Below are positions 44,960 through 59,700 of a DNA stretch of 64,000 nucleotides, one piece after another (within the stretch, counting starts at the first letter, position 1; each line of letters opens with the position of its first letter). The stretch is from Pyrocephalus nanus (lineage: Eukaryota; Chordata; Aves; Passeriformes; Tyrannidae), in contig CM076272.1 in assembly GCA_038380795.1 (NCBI GenBank), positions 2,423,001-2,487,000 on the forward strand, read 5' to 3'. The position numbers were made by a program, and so were the translations under genes. The notes beneath the pieces are model-generated. The model had not been told where the DNA came from. It ran no database searches and was given only the letters and a program-made list of their open reading frames with translations.

Positions 44960-45930
44960 GTACTCTCTGTTTTGAATAGAATGAAATACACTTAAATTGG
45001 TACTGTAAGTGTGTCTGAAGGGAAAGGGATAATATTGTGTATGATGTAATTATGCAGATTTCAGTTTCCTGTTAGGATTGTCACGTGGGCTTGCTAAGCA
45101 CGTTTAGCTGGTGTAGAAAACATTGTGTTAGCTGAGCTCCAGGTACCAGTCTGGATGTTGTATCAAATGATTGTTGACTGACCTTTTTCTCCCCTGATGA
45201 GAATAGTTGGCCAATCACTTTCAGTAACGTCTGTTCTGAAACTGGAGGGGGGAAATTTGTTTCTTGGGGAAATAGTTTCCCTTTTCTGGATTGCCTCTGA
45301 TTAAAATAATGTTTTCAAGTTCATGTATTATTACATGACGTATATATTATTGTTCATAATTATGTAAATATTATTTTTATAATTATAATTAATATAGTAA
45401 TTGTTAATATTACAAATAATACTGAAATAATGGGACAGAGGATTCTTAACTCATTTACTTATAATCAAGATGTTTGGGTTGTTTTGTTTCCGTGGTGTTT
45501 TTTGTTGTGTGGTGTTTTTTTTTTTTTGTACTTCAGCATGCCTTTCCTAAATTCCTTTTTCTTCATGTTCCTAATTCTGTCACAGCAGGATCTCAACTAC
45601 TGCAGGTTACCTTTTTTTTTTTTTTTTTTGCATTAGGAGTTTCAGAAGAGATTTCTTTATTAATCTTGAGGTTTGCCATTAAGTCTAAAACTCTCTAAGT
45701 CTGGGCACGTGGTCTGAGTCTGAACTCGTGTTCAGTCTAAAGGACATCCCGAGCAAGATGCTTCAGGTTTGTTATTTACACGTGCCCAGCCTTCGGTCTG
45801 AGCAGATTGGGATCTGCTGTGCTGACAAAAGGATTTCACCCAAACAAACTCACACCTCTCTCTCCGCTATCGCTACGGAAGCTTTTTTTTTTTTTTTTTT
45901 TTTAAGCGTTTTCCCTTTGTGACAGGAAGT
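44960..45930. other. IREB2-HYKK spacer with AT-rich core and poly(T) tracts
   Basis: Contains an extremely AT-rich block at 45,295-45,425 (repeated TAATTAT/ATATTA motifs, matrix-attachment-like composition) and three T-runs at about 45,517, 45,611 and 45,883 leading up to the HYKK CpG island. No coding sequence recognised. Confidence 0.5.
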
Positions 45931-46032
45931 CTCGCCTTCCTTTCCCTCCCCTGCCCGGTGCTGTCGGACAATCGCCGTGCCCGGGGGGGCTCTCGGGGCG
46001 CTCCCGGCCGGGGCGGCTCCAGCGCAGGGCCC

Positions 46033-46262
46033 GGGCAGGGCCGGGCTCGGGGAGGGTGGCTGGGCTGGGGAGCCCCCCGGGCAGGGCCGGGCTCGGGGAG
46101 GGTGGCTGGGCTGGGGAGCCCCCCGGGCAGGGCCGGGCTCGGGGAGGGTGGCTGGGCTGGGGAGCCCCCCGGGCAGGGCCGGGCTCGGGGAGGGTGGCTG
46201 GGCTGGGGAGCCCCCCGGGCAGGGCCGGGCTCGGGGAGGGTGGCTGGGCTGGGGAGCCCCCC
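46033..46262 (+). repeat. 46-bp minisatellite, five perfect copies (G-rich on +)
   Basis: The units start at 46,033, 46,079, 46,125, 46,171 and 46,217. The unit begins GGGCAGGGCCGGGCTCGGGG and ends GGGGAGCCCCCC. I see no differences between copies, which implies recent expansion or homogenisation. Confidence 0.93.
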
Positions 46263-46509
46263 GTGCCGGCCCTGCCCGCAGCCCCTCGGTCTCCCCGTGC
46301 CGGCCCTGCCCGCAGCCCCTCGGCCCCCCCGGGCCGGCCCTGCCCGCAGCCCCTCGGCCCCCCCGGGCCGGCCCTGCCCGCAGCCCCTCGGCCCCCCCGG
46401 GCCGGCCCTGCCCGCAGCCCCTCGGCCCCCCCGGGCCGGCCCTGCCCGCAGCTCCTCGGCCCCCCCGGGCCGGCCCTGCCCGCAGCCCCTCGGCCCCCCC
46501 GGGCCGGCC
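46263..46509 (+). repeat. 34-bp minisatellite, seven copies plus a stub (C-rich on +)
   Basis: The units start at 46,265, 46,299, 46,333, 46,367, 46,401, 46,435 and 46,469, with a stub at 46,503. The unit begins GCCGGCCCTGCCCGCAGCCC and ends in a C-run plus GG. It contains CCGGCCCTGCCC, the reverse complement of the GGGCAGGGCCGG core of the adjacent 46-bp array. Confidence 0.93.
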
Positions 46510-46679
46510 AAAGGTTGGCGGCGCTCCCGCCGAGTCCAAGGGTTGTGGAGGCCGAGCCCGGCATTCCCCCGGCCGGGCTGAGAGGGGAGCGGGCGGCTGG
46601 AGGTTTGTGCTGCCTCTCCCGGCGCAGGAGGTTGGGAGGCCGCGATAGGATTTACTAAAATATTTCTTCTCTTTTGCAG

Positions 46680-46759
46680 ACGCGGATGCAGAACTTCCTG
46701 GTCGGGGATTCAGCAAGTCTGTTCCTTAGGAAATCATTCCTGCTCGTCAGCAATACCAG
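46680..46759 (+). other. HYKK: Candidate HYKK 5'-untranslated exon
   Basis: The segment lies between a good acceptor (TTTCTTCTCTTTTGCAG) and a usable donor (CCAG-GTCAGG), just before the first coding exon. Its ATG at 46,686 (weak context, C at -3) would, if spliced to 47,032, read 31 codons out of frame and stop at 47,053, past the HYKK ATG. The exon is predicted from splice signals only. Confidence 0.4.
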
Positions 46760-47036
46760 GTCAGGCTGCCGCTAGAAACGAGCTAATAAAAGTACTCCTG
46801 GTTAATGAGCTTTTCACATCTGCTGGTTCTGAGCAGATGGAGTGAATCTCTCTAGGAGTCTTTCCCTGGGGAAGGACAGCCTAACCAGCTGATAAGCTGT
46901 GATGTAAAACCTGGGCTGGCTTGGTGGGTTTTCTTTGGGAACCCTCCTGCAGCAGCTGAATGCATTTTATTGCAGTAATTACTGTTTCTGATGTCGGAGT
47001 ACCGATCATCCAGCTTCTCTTGTTCTCCTAGAAACA

Positions 47037-47382
47037 ATGTCTTCTGGAAATGACAGTCGACCCCAGACTTTCAGCAAGCCAGCACTGAGTGAGAAAGAAG
47101 CAGCTGAATTGGTTGACAGGGTGTTTGGATTAAAGGTGTCTTGGCTGAGGCCGCTGCCCAGCTATGACGATCAGAACTTCCACGTGCGCGTCTCGGGAAG
47201 CAGCAGCGGGGCTGGAGGTGCTGATGAGTTTGTCCTCAAAATCACCAACTCGGAAGACAGCCGGGAGCCCGACCTCATCCAAGCACAGACCCAGGCCATG
47301 ATGTTTCTCAGTGCCGAGGGCTTTCCTTCAGCTACTCCTCATCTCACGAAAGATGGTTCCATAATGTCTCTGGAGTCGGGAG
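47037..47382 (+). CDS. HYKK: HYKK coding exon 1
   Basis: Encodes [20 protein letters not shown] through [20 protein letters not shown] and [20 protein letters not shown], the N-lobe. The exon begins at 47,032 after CTCCTAG and ends in phase 1 at GTGAGC. Confidence 0.95.
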
Positions 47383-50300
47383 GTGAGCGATTGCCAGCAC
47401 TTTTTACTGCCCCGCCCTGAGCTCAGCGTGTGGCACACTGAGGATGTGCTAAAGGGAAACTCTGGGCTTATGTTTAAATCTTAGGGAATGTGTGTCAGGT
47501 GACCTGTCTTACACCCATTACAGTCCAAGCTTAAAATAGCAGAAGCAAAGCAACTCAGAGAGAGTAACAATTAACTGTGAGAACACTTAGGAAGTCACTT
47601 CAGTGTAATGAGTTGGATAAAACATTGCTGTGACGTGTCCATGCACAAGAAAAGGAAAAAAAGGCCTCACTGACTAAGTGATGCTTGAAATTGTTTGCCT
47701 ACAGAATGGTGTAAAATACAGTTCTAACCCATCTATGAAGCCAGAACAAACTGCTTTGACAGTGCTTGGAAAAAAAAATTGGGTTGATACTTGGCTTTTA
47801 CCGTCACTGTAACCTTCATACAAAATCTGGGGTTCTGTTCTGCTGCAAAGCTGTCAGTGGGGGTGTGTGGGCACTGCAGGAACCCTGCTGTTGGCAGAGT
47901 CACTCCCAAGGACTTGAAATCCAGCGTAGATTGCAAGTGTGTTAAGGTTTGCACACCATTGTACAACATCCTGGTAAATCAAATCTTTGCATGAAACCTG
48001 TTTTATCAGCTGCATCTGCTGACTCCTACGCTGGGACAAACCTTTTTTTGCCTCTTGCATTAACTAATGCTCAGCAGCACAGATGGAAGTGACTGACAGA
48101 TCTGTCCTTGCTTGTCAGGTGCTGGGAACAAGAAGCACATGGTCAGGCTGCTGACCTACCTGCCAGGAACACCCGTGGCCAAGATTGCCACCAATGCCCA
48201 GCTCCTGTACGAGATCGGTAAATTGGCTGCCAGCCTGGATAAAGCGCTCGCAGAGGTGAGTTCCCATCTGCAGCCTCAGACTCCATCAGAGTCTCTTCAG
48301 CATTTCTTGTTCCTGGGCTGCAGAATGTGATTGGTGAGTGCAGGTGTCACTGATCATCCCTCAGTGTCCCCTCCAAACTCTGAATTCCTTCTGACTTGGT
48401 GACTTTCTCCTGGTCATTAGCCCTGTGACCATTTAACATCGGTAGCAGGTGGTTCCTTGCCCGCAGTGCCAGCTGTGCCAACGAACAGAGATCTGTGACA
48501 CCTCTCATTTGCACTGCTACCACTCAGTCTTAATGCCAAGTAAGTTCTTCCTTTAGTCTGTAATTATACAGGATAATACAGCTGATAAATCAGCCAGTTA
48601 TTAAGTTTGATACATAAAAGAGCTCTTGCGTTATTTATTGCCTTTCATTAACCTCTCCTTCTCATGTTCTGAGCACCAGCTTCAGACAATTATGAAATGT
48701 TAGCTTTGCTAACCACATTCTCAAATTACAAAACCATTTTTCAGTTGGGGAAGATAACTTACTGTTGCCTTCTGGCACACTGGTCACACTCTTATAATGC
48801 GATTAAAACAATTGATGTAGACGAGCTGGTCTCAAAATATGCCTGTGACTGATCCTGCTAAGGAGGAAGTACTTGATGAGAAAGCAAATTCGGATGGAAA
48901 AGGCTCTTTATGCCCTTAACAAAAGGATTATCATCTACCAAGGCTTGCCATTGAAAAGAAAGCAAATTACAGCAGTTCTCGTCAAAACTTCAAAATACTG
49001 TTGGCACTAAAAATAATACCTAAGGTATTAAGTTTCCTATTTTTTGTGTTTTTTTTTTTTTTTTCCAAGAGGAAGCCAGCTGCTCTCATGGGAAGCCTTT
49101 TTATTGGCCCTATTCAGTGGTCAAATCTGGCCATCAAGCATTTGAGCAGTGCAGGGGTGGGGTGTGCAGTGGGAGAGATGCTTTTCCCCTCTGAGTGCCC
49201 CTTTCCAAACCCCCTTTTCCATTAGCTGGGTCGAGGACCTCGTTTGTTTAAAATATCGAGGCCTGGTGGTACAAAGGCAAATAACCATGAGGATGAAGTC
49301 GTGGTGAGTGTCTGCATGAAGTACTCTTGTCCCCAGGGTTTGTCACACTCCAGCTGTTCCTAAGGCTGCTCCCACCTTCCAAAGCACAGAGTGTGCCCGT
49401 TCCCAGCAGGCTGGCAGGTTTGGTGTCCCTGCTGCTGTGCTGTCTCTCTGCAGTGCCAGCTGGGCAGGATGGGCTCTGCCAGCCTGGGGCTCTGCCTTGG
49501 CAGGGCCTCAAAGTGCCTGCATCACGTCACACTACAGACAGTCAACAGCAATTTCAGATCATTTCAGTGACAAATAACTTAATATATAACCTTTGTGTCT
49601 AAACCATGGGAGAAAACAACATCCAGGCTGTATGTAGATACTGAGATGCCTTAATCATTCTTCAGGTTATTATTTTACTTAATGTAAAAGCAATAGTGCA
49701 AGTCATGGTGTTTTTCTGTGAGTCTCATTAGAAACCTGTGTAAGTTTATAGGGGCTTGGAATCAAGCCCTTTAATCACAAACCCGGCGTTTTTACTTACC
49801 GCCTATTTTTCCTGTGTGCTTTTTTCCCAAGAAATTCCATCATCCATCGGTAAAAAGCCTGCACCGGGGTCAGTTCATCTGGAACCTGGCAAATGTTCCT
49901 CTTCTGGAGCAGTACATTGATGCCTTGGGCCAGAACAAATACCGTGCAGTGGTGGAACAAGTTATTGAGCAGTTTAAAGGGAAAGTGATACCCAAGCTAA
50001 GCACTTTTCGGGCCTGTGAGTATTTAATTCTCATTTTAATTACGTTGAAATGAGACACAGAAAATGCTTTCAGGAATTTGGGTCTGTGTAGAAAGGCAAA
50101 AAAAAAAAAAAGGCAAAAAAGTAAATCTCCTTTCTCCCCCTGCTTAGACGTGGGCGAACATTGTGCTGAATGGACACAGCATCTGTAAGCCAGGAGGAAT
50201 GTGCTGGTCAGGGTCAGCTGGTCAGCAAACTCCTTTCTGCTGAGTTTGCTTCTAGTTAAGGTGATGATTTTCATGCTGTTGTATCAGCTTACTGAGTATA

Positions 50301-51178
50301 TAAGAGTGCACCACTTCATAAAGGCCCCAAGAAGTACTGAATCACGCTTTTGGAATTCTGCTCACGTTGATCTTGATGACAATGTGACGGTTTTGTAGTT
50401 GGAAAGTGCTATTGTGTATTTGGGAAATGTGCAGCACATCAGAGGTACTACAAGACCAGTCAGATCTCGAAACACTCCCTCCATCCACTGCTGTCAGTGC
50501 AGTGGAGGTTCCTGGGAAGCAGTAAAAGTGTGGAAGGCAGCTCTTGATGCTGCAGGGGACTCGTGTGGTTTTGTAGTTGAGTGTTAGTTTGAGCCTCTGT
50601 GCATCTTCTCAGAGCTGTTCCACTGAGAAACGCAGCAGGGAAAAAAAATTCCGCTGTTTACTGATTGTTAAACCCTGTTTCTGTTTCACCTGTGCTTAGG
50701 TATCAATCATGGAGATCTCAATGACCACAACATCCTCGTAGACTCCAGTTCTGCTTCCCTGGAGAACCCCCAGTACCGAGTGTCGGGCATCCTGGACTTC
50801 AGCGACATGAGCTACGGCTATTATGTGTTCGAGGTGGCCATAGCCATCATGTACATGATGATCGAGAGCCCAGACCCTCTGGGCGTTGGGGGGCACATTC
50901 TGGCGGGGTTCGAGAGCGTGGTGCCGCTCACGGCCGAGGAGAGAGGGGCCCTCTTCCTGCTGGTGAGCGGGAGGTTCGCGCAGTCGCTCGTCATCGCCGC
51001 CCACACGGCTCTGCTGTACCCGGAGAACAAGGAGTACCTCATGATCACGGCCAAAACCGGCTGGAAACACTTAATGACGATGTTCGAGATGGGCCAGGAA
51101 GCGGTGGAGAAGAAATGGTTTGAGACTGCCCGGGTGTACACACAGCACGCACCTGCCCTGTCAGTCGGTGGCTGCTGA
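47037..51178 (+). CDS. HYKK: Hydroxylysine kinase, four coding exons
   Basis: HYKK (formerly AGPHD1) is a cytosolic GTP-dependent kinase that phosphorylates 5-hydroxy-L-lysine from collagen breakdown, ahead of the phospholyase step (PHYKPL). Exons 47037-47382, 48119-48255, 49832-50015 and 50700-51178 join into 381 codons (human 373). The protein belongs to the aminoglycoside phosphotransferase/choline kinase-like fold. It has SYDDQNFHV near residue 45, the catalytic HGDLNDHN at 226-233 and the metal-binding LDFSD with Asp255 (human LDFGD). ATG 47,037 has A at -3 and gives [10 protein letters not shown], like human MSSGN. The C-terminus ([13 protein letters not shown]) differs from human. Assigned by recalled family similarity and synteny between IREB2 and PSMA4. 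Confidence 0.96.
48119..48255 (+). CDS. HYKK: HYKK coding exon 2
   Basis: Encodes [20 protein letters not shown] through [18 protein letters not shown], the lobe linker. Ends in phase 0 at GTGAGT. Confidence 0.96.
49832..50015 (+). CDS. HYKK: HYKK coding exon 3
   Basis: Encodes [40 protein letters not shown] through LSTFRA, residues 162-222. Ends in phase 1. Confidence 0.96.
50700..51178 (+). CDS. HYKK: HYKK last coding exon 4 (catalytic core)
   Basis: Encodes [57 protein letters not shown] and [20 protein letters not shown]. The HGD catalytic loop and the DFSD metal site are both in this exon. Confidence 0.97.
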
Positions 51179-51193
51179 GGTGTCACTGGACCA

Positions 51194-51208
51194 AATAAAG
51201 GCAATAAA
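51194..51208 (+). terminator. HYKK: HYKK tandem poly(A) signals
   Basis: Two AATAAA hexamers (51,194 and 51,203) lie 16-25 bases after the stop codon, giving a very short 3' UTR. The next gene's promoter is only about 600 bases away. Confidence 0.75.
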
Positions 51209-51330
51209 GTGGGCGCTGCCTGGGCTGGATGGAGCTTCTTCGCAGGCAGGGCAGGAACCAGGCTTGGTCTCTCTCCCCCAGGGAGTGTGGCCATTTCCCG
51301 CCCTCACAGCAAAGCATGGCTGTTACTGAC

Positions 51331-51750
51331 CCTCAGGGTGCAGCTGTGGCCATCACTGACCCTCAGGCCGGCGGTGTGGCCGTTCCTGGCCCTCAGGCCA
51401 GGGGTGTGACCATCACTGACCCTCAGGCCAGGGGTGTGACCATCACTGACCCTCAGGCCAGGGGTGTGGCCATCGCTGACCCTCAGGCCAGGGGTGTGAC
51501 CATCACTGACCCTCAGGCCAGGGGTGTGACCATCACTGACCCTCAGGCCAGGGGTGTGACCATCACGGACCCTCAGGCCAGGGGTGTGACCATCACGGAC
51601 CCTCAGGCCGGGGGTGTGGCCGTTCCTGACCCTCAGGCCGGGGGTGTGACCATCACTGACTCTCAGGCCGGGGGTGTGGCCATCGCTGACCCTCAGGCCG
51701 GGGGTGTGACCATCACTGACCCTCAGGCCGGGGGTGTGGCCATCACTGAC
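51331..51750 (+). repeat. 30-bp minisatellite between HYKK and PSMA4, 14 units
   Basis: Fourteen head-to-tail units of exactly 30 bp, CCTCAGGCCAGGGGTGTGAC plus CATCACTGAC, with variants (CCGG for CCAG, TGGC for TGAC, GTTCC for ATCAC). Because 30 is a multiple of three and the unit lacks a stop in one frame, it creates a long spurious open frame. It starts about 120 bp beyond the HYKK poly(A) signals and ends at the PSMA4 CpG island. Confidence 0.93.
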
Positions 51751-51849
51751 CCTCAGTTCCCGCCCCGCCCCGCTGGCCCCGCCCCGTGCGTGGCAGAGAA
51801 GGGCAGAGGCCCCGCCCCCCGGCGCGCGCAGGGCGCAGGCGCGGCCGCC

Positions 51850-51957
51850 ATTGCCGAGGCGGCGGTGAAGGCTTGGGCGCGGCCGCCTCGCCCGGTTCGT
51901 GCCGCGGGACGGGACCCGCCGGCCCCGCCCGGCCCAGCGGCTCCTCTGCGGCCCGCC
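51850..51957 (+). other. PSMA4: Probable PSMA4 untranslated exon 1
   Basis: GC-rich sequence ending in GCCC-GCC before the donor GTGAGT at 51,958. The 5' edge is a guess from the YY1-like motif. No ATG lies in it. Confidence 0.45.
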
Positions 51958-52221
51958 GTGAGTGAGGGCGGGCGGCGGGCGGGATGGGGGATGCGAGACG
52001 CGGCCCTGCGCGGCGCGGGGGGTGGTGAGGCCCTGGCGTTCCGGCGCGCTGAGGATGACTGTGCAGTGCGGGCGGGCGGAGCGCCCTCTGGGGCCAGGCC
52101 GGGGGCGCTCGGTGCTGGTGCCGCTTCACGTGTTCCGTGTTCCCCGCAGGCCCGGTGCCGGCTCCCGTGCCCGTTCCCGGTTCCCTCGTAGGCCCGCTGC
52201 CCGCGGCGCGTCCCCGGCACG

Positions 52222-56554
<4,333 letters not shown>

Positions 56555-56580
56555 AGTATGAAATCAAGTGTTGTCTAGAT

Positions 56581-56586
56581 AATAAA
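56581..56586 (+). terminator. PSMA4: PSMA4 poly(A) signal (AATAAA)
   Basis: The canonical hexamer lies 27 bases after the stop codon. A second AATAAA at 56,777-56,782 may serve as an alternative and has a GT-rich sequence after it. Confidence 0.75.
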
Positions 56587-56799
56587 GGACCTGCTTCAGT
56601 AAAAGATAATCTGGATTTCTGTCTGGTAGAAGCCATGGAGGACCCAGAATTACTTTTGATGAACCAGGTCCTTAATCATCATTTAGATAATTAGTTTACC
56701 GCTCCTTACATTGACCAATAATTGCTTTAATTCTTGAACACTCTATTTCTTTCGTCTTCTATTTTTTTTTTTATGGAATAAAAATTAAGAAGAATAGTG

Positions 56800-59700
56800 A
56801 TGGGTGTCTTTATTTCCTTAGTAATGCCTGGATATGCACAATCTTGAGGAATTTATTCGCTTCAAACCATTAAAACAAGGTCTATGCTAGTTGGTAAAGA
56901 ACAAATAAGGTGTTAGAATTGTTAGAACTTTGTGTGTGTGTGTGGGTTTTCCTTTTAAGGTAGTGCAAAGAGCTCCATAGTTGGAGAAGCCATTTCACAA
57001 AATACAGAATTAAAGTGTGCTGGCATGCCAAGTTTTAGTTTTGGCCTATTTTGTTCTATAACAGGCTGTGTCAAACTGATGGTCTTGCAAGCAGTAAGTG
57101 TTTTAAAAATGCCCTGTAGCAAATGTGTTCAGTTTATCATAGCCTTCACCAGTGCATGTGTTTTCTAAGAAATTATTCATACTACACGAGCTGTATTCAC
57201 ACAAACTAGGAAGATATTCTACAAAGGCCATGTGAAAATGTTAGTCTGTCTTGTCAGAATAAAAATAGGTAAATAAAAGAGTGCATGATTTTAGGCCATG
57301 TTGACTATTTCACATTTTATCCTGAAAGAAAGGTGAGATGTTTTATGTTTAGCTTAGCGTTGCTGATACTTGCCTAGATAATTTGGTTCCCTTTTCTGGC
57401 ACAACAGTCCAAAAAAAAACCCCAGTTATCCACCTAAGAAATCATAATATTTGTGCATGAATTAGAAATTATAATAATTTTTGTCCAGTTTGTCCCTATA
57501 CTGAATGCAGGAAAGTGTAATTTTCAGATTAGCAAAAATCTCTTCTAAAAAAAAAAAAAACAAACCAGAGGAAATGAAAACAAGTTATTGAAAATTATTG
57601 TGCACCCTTTCAGATCTCAAGAGCAAACTGAAAAGCTCAAGTGGGACCTGCTGAATTTGCAGCTGTGACACTGCTGATCCAGCCCCTTCGTGCCCAGCCT
57701 GCATTGCATCGATCTTGTAGCTTTTTTTTGGTTGGTTGGATTGGTTTGCTGGGATTTTCACCCCAAAGGATATCTGATGTGTGCAGGGTTGAATACGACC
57801 AAACTGAGTGAATCCATGCAGTGTTTTGTTGTTAATCCATCCCAGACACTTTTGACTAAAATGTACTTCATCAACATGGCCAGAAATGACCCTTCCTCTC
57901 CGCTAACCCCATTTTTGAGCTCGCTGCTGGAAGAGTCACTGTTGGGAACAGAGGGAAGGAATCTGCCTTGAGGTGCCTGTGCTGCAGCTCGTGCAGATGC
58001 CCTGTGCTCTGGCAGCCTCTGCAGGGACAGCAGGGGTGGCTGGGGGCTCTCTCCAGGCTGCAGGGCCTGTGCTTGGTCATTCTCCACATCTCAGTGCAGG
58101 CCAATTGCTTTAGTCTTTTGTACTGAACTTAGCACGTGGTTAATATTCAAATTTAACAGCCAGTAAAAGCTTGACTGACTGTTCTTTACACCTTGTGCAA
58201 CAGTAGGTCTTCCAAACTGACATAGGAATGGTGTTTCATGTAAGGAGCCCTGAACAGTTGCAGACAACCTGCAACGGGTAAGATTCAATCTCCATTATAA
58301 AGGGTTGTATAAATACCTCAAGCTCCATTTTTATGTAGAATTCCAGTGCTCAGTCTTTCTATTTTTTGATACCGTGAATGCAATATATCAGCCTCTTTTG
58401 CAGATTTCTGGATCACTGATGATGGTTATGCAAGTGCTTGGAACGTGCTCTGAAGCAGCAATGCCAAAATGGAGTTGTGTCTCACTTCTCAAAGGTGATT
58501 TGCAACAAAAGGGGATGGGCTCCAGCAATGCTTTCTTGTCTTTTGGGAAGCCAGGAGAGCACCTGAGCTTGTGTTCATCCATGTACATAGCCCATGCAAG
58601 GCAGTTTGTTTAGTGGAGTCGTGTAAGTATTGTCAGATAGCTTAGGATATAGACTTAGTGAAATATTTTTTCCTAAATGCATCTTTTTCTAACAAAATGG
58701 GGATAGCATTTCTTTGCCAAACACTGCATAATTTGCTGGTAAAGGAGAACTTTTTATAGGAGAACTGTAATAACAAAAATGTTGAAATGACTTAAGTAAT
58801 TTTCTGATCTGTACTCCATTATGTCTTGAAGAGTTGTGTATTTACACTACATTTTAAAAGATCTATTCCTTTAAAAGTTTTGTTTACCCAAAGTAAAAGT
58901 AGTGTCAAGTTCTTTATGAGTACAATCTTTGAACGGTAATTACCAATTTAATTTAAAAAGCCATCATCTCTCCTGAGTGCCATTAATAGCTGAGCCTCAG
59001 TAATGCCTTGGAGCAGGCAGGTAACTCCAGCTGGCACTCCTGTCCAAGATGTACTGCAAAGTTCTCCTGAAATAAATTTAATTTCTGATTCTTTTTTCTG
59101 CATTTGAGCCTAAGGCAATAAGCAGATGCTGGGGATCTTTCATGACTAGAATCTTCCTGAGCCATCCTTGCAAGTTCCTTACCTGTTCTTCCTAGAGATA
59201 AGAGCAGTGTTTGACTGCATTGGCCTATTGTGTTGATTCTGCCTTTGTGTGTTTAAACAAACAAAAAACCTAAAAAAAAAAATCACCGTCTGTGCCTTTT
59301 CTGGGAGTGGTTTGGGGATAAGTCGTAAGAACAGAAAATGATTCTGGCGATACATTTGAGGTATCTTTGCTAATCAAGAGATCTTCCTGTTCTTTGTATG
59401 TTGGTTTTGTTTTTTTTTTTTTGTGTGCATAGTGTTTACGTAGAGTTGACAGTGTATTGCATAAATATTTCAAATATTTAGCTATTGCTGTGGCTTCAAT
59501 GTTATTTTAACACCAGAACTTTGTGTGGTGCTGTGGAAGGTGATAGATTTTTCAAATTAGCTTAAAGTATTTACTTGAAACTGCATAATGTGATGTTTGT
59601 AAACTTAACAACTGGGTAGCTTATATCTCACTTGACTGCATGACAGAGCTTGATAGGGCAAATATGCAAATATTCACAAATAGATTGTCCTAAGAAATTG

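Larger units (their letters stand above)
45931..46640 (+). promoter_or_regulatory. HYKK: HYKK CpG-island promoter region
   Basis: Composition flips abruptly from T-rich to GC-rich at about 45,930 and the block is CpG-dense to about 46,640. It holds two minisatellites. The HYKK first exon should start here, but its boundaries cannot be fixed because the repeats mask splice and start signals. Confidence 0.6.

Noticed and set aside
45850..46716. Collagen-like Pro/Gly/Ala open frames on both strands near HYKK
   Set aside because: They come from the 46-bp and 34-bp GC repeats, are open on both strands simultaneously, and have no conserved domain.
51229..52191. A 320-codon open frame with DPQARGVTIT-type repeats
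   Set aside because: It is the 30-bp minisatellite read in one frame plus CpG-island sequence; it overlaps the PSMA4 first exon and has no supporting signals.
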